Source: JBLMYQ01 sp050260055 (lineage in GTDB: Bacteria > Bacillota > Clostridia > Acetivibrionales > UBA4821). From it: a stretch of DNA of 64,000 nt. Below the pieces are notes generated by a model, which made no database searches, was not told where the DNA came from, and saw only the letters and a list, made by a program, of their open reading frames with translations. The stretch covers positions 124,001 through 188,000 of the forward strand of contig JBLNBO010000033.1 in NCBI GenBank assembly GCA_050260055.1. Reading direction: 5' to 3'. Both the position numbers and the translations under genes were made by a program. Shown here piece by piece: positions 55,970 through 63,353 of the stretch (its first letter is position 1; every line of letters begins with the position of its first letter).

Positions 55970-56489
55970 TACCCCTTCTTGCAGAAGCACCTTCATCGAA
56001 AGGGTGCCTGACCTTTAGCATTTCGGTCACATAATCAGCACGCTCAAGTACCCGTACATTCGGCTCGTGACCAGTAATAACAATTTCCAACGCCTCTGGT
56101 TTATTATCAAGTAACCCTTCAAATAACGTAGCATCAAGCACACCTAGATTATAGGCATCAACAACTTCATCAAGAACTAGTAAATCACATTGCCCTTTTT
56201 TTTGAAATTCCAATGCTGTTTTTAAATTTTTATCATGTATAATTTTTGTTTGACTTTTTTCTTCATCGCTCATTTCGTGAACAAATGTGCCGCCAGATGA
56301 CTTGCCTCGTAAAACACGTACATTCGGCAAGAGTGCAAGAGATTGAAGCTCCCCACACTTCCAATCTTTTAAAAATTGTACAATAACAACATCTTTTTCA
56401 CTTCCAGCAGCTCTAAGAGCAAGACCTAATGCCGCAGTTGTTTTGCCTTTTCCGTCACCATAGTAAAAATGTACCAAACCTCTGTGCAT
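55959..56489 (-). CDS. Cob(I)yrinic acid a,c-diamide adenosyltransferase (CobA/CobO/BtuR family)
   Basis: 176 residues. P-loop YYGDGKGKTTAALG near 9-22, then VQFLKDWKCGE near 37, LDEVVDA near 105 and the C-terminal HPFDEGASARRGIEF, all family marks. It transfers the adenosyl group of ATP to the cobalt of corrinoids to form coenzyme B12. Here it stands alone without other cobalamin biosynthesis genes, between trpC-like and radical SAM genes. AGGAGG before the ATG overlaps the trpC-like stop codon, so translation is coupled. Confidence 0.92.
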   Translation of the reverse strand: MHRGLVHFYYGDGKGKTTAALGLALRAAGSEKDVVIVQFLKDWKCGELQSLALLPNVRVLRGKSSGGTFVHEMSDEEKSQTKIIHDKNLKTALEFQKKGQCDLLVLDEVVDAYNLGVLDATLFEGLLDNKPEALEIVITGHEPNVRVLERADYVTEMLKVRHPFDEGASARRGIEF

Positions 56490-56500
56490 TTATGTTCCTC

Positions 56501-57358
56501 CTATAAAAAATTTTGTGGTTTATCCAGCTCTAACAAGTCGACGATTTCGCCAATCTTGTCCGTGTCTTTTATTCCATCGGGTTCCGCTACGCTGCTTACA
56601 TCCATACAATGCAGGCCACAGATTTTTACGGTTGGGAGCATGGCACAGTCCCCCCTTTTGACTCGGAGCGACCGGTACATGGCCGCCATATCGCGCGCCT
56701 GCCATATCGCAGTACCAACAAGGACTGCATTCGCGCCGGCTTCCGCCGCCACTCTTGCGTCTTCTGGTGATAAAATACCGCTTTCACTGACCAACAATGC
56801 GCCGTCAGGCCGACCGGCGGCCAACTCCGCTGTTCGCAAAGGACCACCGGAGTCCCGCTCCAGCATGGCTATATTCCGGTTATTTATACCGATAAGCTGT
56901 GCTCCCAGCTTTTTCGCTAATTCCATTTCCAGTGCCGTATGGACTTCTACAAACGGCTCCAGCTTAAGTTTTTTCGCTTGATTATACAGTGATTCCAATT
57001 TTTCTTCCCCTATTATGGAGCAAATTAACAAGACTGCTGCCGCTCCAAGCTCTGCTGTTTCGATAAGCATGGCTTCGTCTTTGATAAAATCTTTACGCAA
57101 AACCGGTACGCCCGTTTCGCTGGCGATAACGCGGAGCAGTTCGGGACTGCCACCGAAATTTTCCCGCTCGGTAACAACCGACAGCAAGGGCGCGCCGTAC
57201 CCAACAAGAGCTTTTGCCGTCTCTACAGGGTCGCGCCCTTGCAGCAAATCACCCTCTTTAGGCGAAACACACTTGATATCCGGTATAACGACGACAGTTC
57301 CTCTTACGTTTTCCGAAACAATGGCGGCAGAAAACCGTCCTAACCCCCATGCGTTCAT
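56501..57358 (-). CDS. trpC: Indole-3-glycerol phosphate synthase (TrpC) fused to a trpF remnant
   Basis: 285 residues. IGPS part (1-239): IPDIKCVSPKEGD near 25, PVLRKDFI near 75, EVHT near 128, IGINNRN near 150, VSESGI near 185; catalytic Lys, Glu, Asn and Ser are kept, though the first catalytic Glu (AEIK in most) is Asp (PDIK) and the N-terminus is short. Residues 240-285 combine a TrpF start (PTVKICGL) with a TrpF end (DVSS...DGIKDTDKIGEIV); the middle of TrpF is missing. ATGA overlap with the trpD-like gene sets the start. G+C is far above the flanks. Confidence 0.85.
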   Translation of the reverse strand: MNAWGLGRFSAAIVSENVRGTVVVIPDIKCVSPKEGDLLQGRDPVETAKALVGYGAPLLSVVTERENFGGSPELLRVIASETGVPVLRKDFIKDEAMLIETAELGAAAVLLICSIIGEEKLESLYNQAKKLKLEPFVEVHTALEMELAKKLGAQLIGINNRNIAMLERDSGGPLRTAELAAGRPDGALLVSESGILSPEDARVAAEAGANAVLVGTAIWQARDMAAMYRSLRVKRGDCAMLPTVKICGLHCMDVSSVAEPDGIKDTDKIGEIVDLLELDKPQNFL

Positions 57359-58386
57359 ACGGTTGCACCAAAACTTCTGGACATTTCCCTGAGTTCCCAC
57401 AGTTTCTTTTCAGCCGCACCGCTGTCAATCAATTCGGTGGCAAGCGTAACGCCGGCTTTGAACCCATCGACCTTACCACCGATCATCAGCGCACCAGCTG
57501 CATTCAAAAGTACAGTATTGCGTTTCGCGCCTTTGATTTTCCCGGAAAAGACACCGTTTATTATCCCAGCGTTTTCGTCGGGCGTTCCGGTCTTGATCTC
57601 CTCAAGAACACACCGCTCAAACCCAAAATCCTCCGGCTCGATTTCCATTGTGGTGATTTGGCCGTTTTTCAGATAATTGATCCGCGTTTTCCCCAACAGC
57701 GAGATTTCGTCCACACCATCCAGCCCATGCACAAACATGGCGTTGGTATAACCCAGATCTTTGGCCACATAGGTAACGGTGTCAAGCAAATCAGGCTTGT
57801 ATACCCCAAGTAGATGCTTTAGCACGAATGCGGGGTTGATCAGCGGCCCAATGATGGAGTTAAAGATAGATTTGATGCCCAAATCGTGTTCCGACGGCAA
57901 CACTTTGCACATGACCGGATGAAAGAGCGGCGCGTACAAAAACGCGATACCGATTTCCTCTATCATCTTTTCTACCTGAGACGGTTGTAAATTGATTTCA
58001 ACGCCAAGGGCTTCCAGCACATCGGCACTACCGGACAAACAGGTAATGGCGCGGCTTCCGTGTTTTGCGATGGGAATACCCGCAGCGGCTGCAACGACTG
58101 CTGTTGCCGTAGAGATATTAAATGTAGAAAGCCCTCCACCCGTGCCGCAGGTATCCATTAGCCCTTCTTTTACTCTAGGTTTCAGGGGGATGCAGTTATC
58201 CCGCATGGCTTTTGCGATATATGTGATTTCTTTCAGCGAAGTACCTTTCATCAGCAGAGCACTTTGAAAGCCTCCGATTTGCACATCGTTTACTGAACCC
58301 TCGCTGATATCTGTAATCAATTCGGAAATTTCTTTCTCTAAAAGTTCCTGATGCGCAATGATTTTAGCTAAAATATCTTTATACAT
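57355..58386 (-). CDS. trpD: Anthranilate phosphoribosyltransferase (TrpD)
   Basis: 343 residues. N-terminal helical domain, then the PRPP site DTCGTGGGLSTFNIST near 80-95, KHGSRAI near 112, SGSADVLEALG near 120, LFHPVM near 155, and FVHGLDGVDEISLLG near 220. The usual GTGGDG loop lacks its aspartate and is one residue shorter, and KHGNR is KHGSR, so substrate use may differ from classical TrpD. The Mg-binding DE pair is present. The ATG at 58386 has GGAG nine bases upstream. Overlaps the trpC-like gene by 4 bp. Confidence 0.85.
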   Translation of the reverse strand: MYKDILAKIIAHQELLEKEISELITDISEGSVNDVQIGGFQSALLMKGTSLKEITYIAKAMRDNCIPLKPRVKEGLMDTCGTGGGLSTFNISTATAVVAAAAGIPIAKHGSRAITCLSGSADVLEALGVEINLQPSQVEKMIEEIGIAFLYAPLFHPVMCKVLPSEHDLGIKSIFNSIIGPLINPAFVLKHLLGVYKPDLLDTVTYVAKDLGYTNAMFVHGLDGVDEISLLGKTRINYLKNGQITTMEIEPEDFGFERCVLEEIKTGTPDENAGIINGVFSGKIKGAKRNTVLLNAAGALMIGGKVDGFKAGVTLATELIDSGAAEKKLWELREMSRSFGATV

Positions 58387-58474
58387 TTTCACTGGCTCCT
58401 TACATTTTTAGATTTTTGAAATGGCTTTTTTAATATTCGTATCTATAACTTATTGTTGCTATTTTCATTAAAAA

Positions 58475-59404
58475 TTAATTGCTCAAAAAACCACAGCAGA
58501 CCAAATCAAATAATTCTAAACATGATTTCGATTCATCCTTTTGCCATAAAGATTTACAATTTAAAAATTTATAATCGGGTGTTATAAATATAATTTTATC
58601 CTTTGCACAGCAAATATCAGCACATTTTTTATTAATAGAATTTCCTTGCAAATAATCAATTGTGGCTATATATGATAAACTTGAATTTCTAAAGATTTTA
58701 CTCATCTTTTTATTTTTATGATATTCTTGTAATAAATTCATCAGTGGTACAAAAGAATCATTTAACAAGACTTCACTTGGGATATTTTTACTAACTGGAA
58801 CCAAAGGCTGGAATCTAATTGAAGAAATTCCCTTATCTGCCCACTCCTCTAATTTGTCTAATAACAGCTCACTCTTTTCTAGCAATAACCCATTTAGTGT
58901 AATTTTTAATTCTACCCAAAAACCATCATCTATAATTTTTTTTATGAAATTATCAGGTATAGTTGTTCCACGCAATATTTTTTGATGGTCTTCAAACAGT
59001 TCCAATGATAAATAAATGTCGGGCTTGATGTGATAATTTTTAAAAAAGTCAATTATACTATCCCATTTTAAGCTAGTACCGTTTGTATGAATTGAAAATT
59101 TTATATCTTTTGAATTTAAAAACAAACATAAATCTTTAAAATAAGGGTATTCTACTGGTTCTCCGCCCGTAAGCAATATTTCAGCAATATTATTGTTTTT
59201 ACAAAACTCGGCTAAACTTTCCCATTTGTTTTTATCTAAATCTACAATTTCAGAATTTTTACTCAACATGTCATACCAGTTTTTGGAATCGGGCCTGCAA
59301 TAAATACAGTTAAGATTACATCTTTTAGTTAATGATAGAATGATTAGTTTTTGAGATTGTAAAAAACTTTTCTTTGAATGATTATAATTCTCTTTCGCAA
59401 TCAT
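58475..59404 (-). CDS. Radical SAM protein of unknown substrate
   Basis: 309 residues. AdoMet cluster motif CNLNCIYC at 29-36 and GGEPVEYP near 81, followed by a MoaA/NirJ-like half barrel. The last 45 residues contain six cysteines (CADICC, NCKS, SCLELF, CC) that may hold an extra iron-sulphur cluster, a short SPASM-like tail. GAGGAG lies nine bases before the ATG. First gene of the operon that continues with the trpD-like gene 88 bp downstream. Confidence 0.82.
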   Translation of the reverse strand: MIAKENYNHSKKSFLQSQKLIILSLTKRCNLNCIYCRPDSKNWYDMLSKNSEIVDLDKNKWESLAEFCKNNNIAEILLTGGEPVEYPYFKDLCLFLNSKDIKFSIHTNGTSLKWDSIIDFFKNYHIKPDIYLSLELFEDHQKILRGTTIPDNFIKKIIDDGFWVELKITLNGLLLEKSELLLDKLEEWADKGISSIRFQPLVPVSKNIPSEVLLNDSFVPLMNLLQEYHKNKKMSKIFRNSSLSYIATIDYLQGNSINKKCADICCAKDKIIFITPDYKFLNCKSLWQKDESKSCLELFDLVCCGFLSN

Positions 59405-59522
59405 ATTTTTTATCTCCTCATTTAGTTTTAATTTTTTATTATGATCCCAATAACAAATTATGACGGGGTAGATGTTTCAATTGCTTACCTCTGAGTCTTT
59501 GTTATATGATTTTCATTAAACC

Positions 59523-59612
59523 CTAAATAATTAATCGAGATGTTGCAAATCTATTTGTATAAACACTACTCTTAATCTCTTTTTCTATTGTTTCTGGTAT
59601 TGTTTTTAACAT
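59523..59612 (-). pseudogene. 29-codon frame, possible decayed gene or small peptide
   Basis: ATG-initiated frame (starts MLKTIPETIEKEIK, ends ATSRLII) 118 bp upstream of the radical SAM gene. It has no good ribosome-binding site. The same frame is open for 12 codons upstream of the ATG and continues past the stop as short open stretches, which suggests decay, but chance is possible. Confidence 0.2.
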
Positions 59613-59755
59613 GTCAGTTTCAACTGGCTTATTTAATTTCGCGAAATTTCACGCGAAGGGGAATGGCGGTCTTCTCAAAAAAGTTGTAGAGATTTGACTC
59701 CCCCTACCCCATCAGCCCTTGATATCAATAACTTTTTTCAATTCAATCCAATAAA

Positions 59756-59794
59756 AAAACTGTACAATTTTGTATGATAATATTGTACAGTTTT
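59756..59794. terminator. Strong palindrome, bidirectional terminator
   Basis: AAAACTGTACAAT and ATTGTACAGTTTT arms with a 12-base loop and flanking A/T runs. Probably ends the transcript of the ABM-like gene on the minus strand. Confidence 0.7.
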
Positions 59795-60073
59795 GGTTTT
59801 TAATTTTATAGTTTTTAACACAATAAAAGTGATTATTCTACTTTATTTTACTTTATTTTATTTTAAATATATCCTTTTGTAAAGCTTCATTTTCTTGTTT
59901 ATTATGATTGTACGAGTGAATTGCCAATAGAAAAAACCAACCCTGTCTAATACCTTGGTAAATCCATTTCGTATAATTTTGTTTAGCCTTCGTATATACT
60001 ACTAAATGAATCTATGTATCTTTGAGGTATTTCAAATAGATATTTTAAGAGATTGTACCCCTGTATCATAAAA

Positions 60074-60391
60074 TTAAAAGGGATTTTTATCGTCTGTTAC
60101 CTCTTGCATAATTACAATAGGGTCTGATATCAACAACCCATGTTCCTCATCTTCAGGGTATGTTACTGTAACTGTTGGATTATTACCAGCATATTCCTTA
60201 ACACTCTCCATCGAATCCCATTTTGTGCATATAAAGAAATGAGCATATTCACCTTGCTCAACAATTTTTAAATAAGCTCCCCTGTTCCCTTTCAATGCTC
60301 TAGCGTCTTTTATGCCCGTTTCATATTCATATTTTTCAAATGCATCTCTCATCTCTTTTCTTACAACACCATGCCATGTCCTTGATATCAT
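60074..60391 (-). CDS. Antibiotic-biosynthesis-monooxygenase (ABM) fold protein
   Basis: 105 residues with the dimeric alpha-beta ABM pattern: ISRTWHGVV start, LKIVEQGEYAHFFICTKWDSMESVKEYAG near 45-72 and a terminal beta strand. The family includes heme-degrading and quinol monooxygenases; no specific catalytic residues can be assigned. ATG 60391 has GAGGTGG seven bases upstream. Monocistronic. Confidence 0.72.
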   Translation of the reverse strand: MISRTWHGVVRKEMRDAFEKYEYETGIKDARALKGNRGAYLKIVEQGEYAHFFICTKWDSMESVKEYAGNNPTVTVTYPEDEEHGLLISDPIVIMQEVTDDKNPF

Positions 60392-60754
60392 TCTTAATCC
60401 ACCTCTCATAAAATTTTTTTGTTATTTATAGCTTCGCTTTAATTCTTCACAAGCAGTGTTACGGCGCACCTAAAGGTGAACTGCATCTTTAAGTTCAGCT
60501 TTGCTTCACCAAGAGACTACATCAAGGTTCACATTTCTCAGAAATACGCTTCGAAATGCGGACTGTATCTCTAAGTTCATTAAAGGTACACATTGCTCCT
60601 CGGTCGCAATGCGGACTCAAACTCTAACCTCAACTCTGTTTCGCTAAGAGTTTAATGTCAAGAGACTGCATGTCTCCCGCAGTAGACTGACACCAATCAG
60701 ACTTCGCTCTTCTCGTCTTCTTGGACATTCCTTGCATGGGTGTTTGTAATTTAC
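60392..60754. repeat. Block of structured repeats between rlmD-type and ABM genes, with copy 2 of the dispersed repeat
   Basis: No gene. The stretch 60440-60700 holds two related units. Copy 2 of the dispersed 35-bp core is at 60583-60617, followed by a hairpin AAACTCT...AGAGTTT (60619-60625 and 60647-60653). A more divergent unit upstream contains GCTTCGAAATGCGGACTGT (60549-60567). G+C is above that of nearby intergenic DNA. Confidence 0.6.
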
Positions 60755-62137
60755 TTACTTCGTCTCTTCGTTCCTTGCAAGTAAAACACAACACTCCACG
60801 TGATAGGTCTGTGGAAACATATCTACAGGCTGAATCTCCTTCACCTTATACCCTTTCTCCGCAAACACCTTCAAATCCCTTGCCAGCGTACTTGGATTAC
60901 AGCTTACATAAACAATCCGCTCCGGCCCCATTTCCACAACAGTATCAATCAGCACCTTTTCGCATCCTTTTCTTGGCGGGTCAAGTACAACCACATTCGC
61001 AGTTTCCCCCTTTGCATATAGCTCAGGCATAACCTTTTCAACCTCTCCGCACAGAAATTCAGCATTATTTACTCCATTGATTTTTGCATTCTCTCTTGCA
61101 TTCTCAACCGCAGGCTCAACAACCTCAATTCCATAAACCTTTTTTGCTTTTCCGGAAAGAAATAACGATATTGTCCCTATTCCCGAGTACAAATCGAAAA
61201 CCGTTTCTTTACCTGTCAACCCGGCATATTCAACCGCCTTGCCATACAAAATCTCTGTCTGTATAGGGTTAACCTGAAAGAATGAAAGCGGTGAGATTTT
61301 AAAAGTATACTCTCCCAGCTTTTCCATGATATAATCTCTACCCGCAAGAACCTTGTTTGCATAACCTAAAATAACATTCGTATTCTTTTTATTTATATTT
61401 AAAATAATACTTGTAATCTGAGGATTCTTCGATTTCATATAATCAACGAACTCTTTATTTTTCGGAAGATTCTCACCATTTGCAACAACAACAAGCATTA
61501 TCTCCCCTGTGTTTAGCCCTGTCCTTATAATAATATGCCTGATTAGTCCTTTACCTGTTTTTTCGTCATAAGCTGAAATCCTATTCTCCTTAAAAAACTC
61601 AACAACATTTTTAGCTATCTCATAGCTCTTCTTGTCTTGTATAATGCAGTCTTGCCCTTGTATAATTTCATGCGTTCTGCTGGCATAAAACCCAAAAACC
61701 ATATTTCCATCAATAACCCCCACAGGATATTGCGCCTTGTTTCTGTAGTTCCATGGATCTTCCATACCTATTGTATCTTTAATTTGGATATCTCCAAGGC
61801 CGCCAATCCTTTGAATGGCATCCCTTACGATTTTGGTCTTAAATCTTAATTGAGCATCATAGCTTTTATGCTGGAGATGGCATCCTCCGCACCTATTAAA
61901 AACAGAACAGTCAGGCTCAATCCTCACATTAGAAGGCTTTATAATTTTAAACAGTTTTCCATACGCAAAGCTCTTTTCAATCTTTACAATCTTTGCCTCA
62001 ACCTTTTCTCCGGCAATCGCACCATCAACAAAAACGGTAAAACCCTCTACCTTGCCTATCCCTTGTCCTTCATGACCCTGGTCATTTATATCTATAATAT
62101 AGTCCTTATTCTTTTCAACAGGTATATTGTCTTTCAT
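60755..62137 (-). CDS. RlmD/RumA-type 23S rRNA (uracil-5-)-methyltransferase
   Basis: 460 residues. N-terminal TRAM domain (about 10-65), iron-sulphur ligands CSVFNRCGGCHLQH near 76, AdoMet-binding FDLYSGIGTISLFLS near 315 and the catalytic SCNPSTLARDL near 415. It methylates a uridine of 23S rRNA; which position (1939 or 747 type) is not resolved. ATG 62137 has GGAGG upstream; the frame extends 23 codons earlier without a site. Confidence 0.9.
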   Translation of the reverse strand: MKDNIPVEKNKDYIIDINDQGHEGQGIGKVEGFTVFVDGAIAGEKVEAKIVKIEKSFAYGKLFKIIKPSNVRIEPDCSVFNRCGGCHLQHKSYDAQLRFKTKIVRDAIQRIGGLGDIQIKDTIGMEDPWNYRNKAQYPVGVIDGNMVFGFYASRTHEIIQGQDCIIQDKKSYEIAKNVVEFFKENRISAYDEKTGKGLIRHIIIRTGLNTGEIMLVVVANGENLPKNKEFVDYMKSKNPQITSIILNINKKNTNVILGYANKVLAGRDYIMEKLGEYTFKISPLSFFQVNPIQTEILYGKAVEYAGLTGKETVFDLYSGIGTISLFLSGKAKKVYGIEVVEPAVENARENAKINGVNNAEFLCGEVEKVMPELYAKGETANVVVLDPPRKGCEKVLIDTVVEMGPERIVYVSCNPSTLARDLKVFAEKGYKVKEIQPVDMFPQTYHVECCVLLARNEETK

Positions 62138-62210
62138 CTTTCCTCCAAAAATCATTAATTCTGAATAATTGTACCATATTATATGATAAACAAAAACGGT
62201 TAACATTAAA

Positions 62211-62239
62211 TATTGGGGCAGCTATTAGCAACCCCAATA
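62211..62239 (-). terminator. Hairpin after the 62.3-kb membrane protein gene
   Basis: TATTGGGG and CCCCAATA arms around a 13-base loop, with TTTAATG after it on the minus strand. Confidence 0.55.
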
Positions 62240-62278
62240 CCAACTTTTTTCTTTTATTATAATTCCATTTACTCTTTC

Positions 62279-63016
62279 TTACTCATGGCATACACTTTCG
62301 ATATCCTTGACTCCGAATCTATTTTTTAAGTCAGTTAAAATTCCGACTGTACTTCTAATATAGTCTTCATCCATAGCCATATAGTAATTTTTCATATCAT
62401 TGGGAAACATTTGAAGTGCTTTGGTCTTTATATCTTCATCAACATCATAAAGAACAACTTCAGAAATAAAATTAAAGTCGCCTTCATCAATAAGACATAC
62501 CTTTACTTGGCCTTGCTTATAAACATTTTTATGCACACTGGTTTTAAACTCATTTAGCGTACCAATCATTTTTCTATTATTAGGAACATAGTAAAGATAT
62601 TTTGTTCCTCTTGCTAAGTTATCATGTACAGCCTTAAAAATAGGGCTGGTTGTATTTATTAAATCATTTGTCATGTCAGGGGTTACTACCCATATGTTAC
62701 TAGCATTTTCTTCCCAATCCGCCAATACATGTTCATTAACAATATAGCCTAAACCATTTGATTTAATAAATTCAGTAATAATATCAATCCTATCAATATA
62801 TTTTTCTTCGGTCCTGCTCTGAGCATATCCAGCATAAATTGCAATAGAACAAAGACATATAAAAACTAAAAATATAGCAGCAATCAAGAAACTTTTTTCG
62901 TTTAAAATGTTCTGTAAATATGCAATTAGTGCCGAAACAATAATTACAAGAAATGTACTAAGAATTTTAAATGTTGTACTTCCAAAGTATTCTAGAAACT
63001 TTTTGTTTTCTTTCAT
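62279..63016 (-). CDS. Membrane-anchored protein with PLD-like/unknown sensory domain
   Basis: 245 residues. Two membrane segments (about 15-32 and 42-60), then a soluble domain with NIWVVTPDMTNDL near 107 and KYLYYVPNNRKM near 140. That pattern occurs as a stand-alone domain in many bacterial proteins of unknown role and looks like a degenerate phospholipase-D-type fold without HxK motifs; this is tentative. Function unknown. Confidence 0.6.
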   Translation of the reverse strand: MKENKKFLEYFGSTTFKILSTFLVIIVSALIAYLQNILNEKSFLIAAIFLVFICLCSIAIYAGYAQSRTEEKYIDRIDIITEFIKSNGLGYIVNEHVLADWEENASNIWVVTPDMTNDLINTTSPIFKAVHDNLARGTKYLYYVPNNRKMIGTLNEFKTSVHKNVYKQGQVKVCLIDEGDFNFISEVVLYDVDEDIKTKALQMFPNDMKNYYMAMDEDYIRSTVGILTDLKNRFGVKDIESVCHE

Positions 63017-63353
63017 TTCTTAATCCTCCAGAAATATAGAAAAAGTTATGACAAAGCCAATATTTAGATATTATCATAAATAGATTATATCTTATAATAA
63101 TAAGGTATTATATTTGATACGATTTGTAAATAAAATTGCTGTTTTTGTCATTTAATTCTTTAATTTATCTTTTTATATAAAACTAATTAAAATAAATAGG
63201 ATATTTGTAATTTTTTTAACACACTTTCAAAATTCTATATTATTTGATACAATTTACTATGAGCAATCTTACTACATCTCTATCTTTTTGACTTTCCAAT
63301 AATCTTGAAGATTCAATTTAATTAAATTATTATTGCTTAGGAGGAAATTTTAA
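63017..63353. other. AT-rich divergent intergenic region
   Basis: No gene seen. TATTTGATAC[GA]ATTT occurs twice (near 63112 and 63243) and may be a binding site or chance. The downstream gene has AGGAGG. Confidence 0.35.

Larger units (their letters stand above)
59405..60073. other. 669-bp intergenic region upstream of the radical SAM operon
   Basis: No convincing gene. It contains one 29-codon minus-strand frame (59523-59612), a strong palindrome (59756-59794), AT-rich tandem CTTTATTTTA repeats (59841-59865), and a more G+C-rich patch at 59641-59720 with GCGAAATTTC/ACGCGAAGG that differs from its surroundings. Confidence 0.5.

Noticed and set aside
56520..57207. Overlapping minus-strand frames of 60-73 codons and long plus-strand frames in the trpDC block
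   Set aside because: High G+C gives long chance frames; trpC and trpD motifs define the true frames.
56501..57400. Start of the trpC-like gene at 57400
   Set aside because: The ATG at 57358 overlaps the trpD stop as ATGA and removes a tail that would lie wholly inside trpD.
59841..59865. Short CTTTATTTTA tandem repeats as a CRISPR-like array
   Set aside because: Only two or three AT-rich units without spacers.
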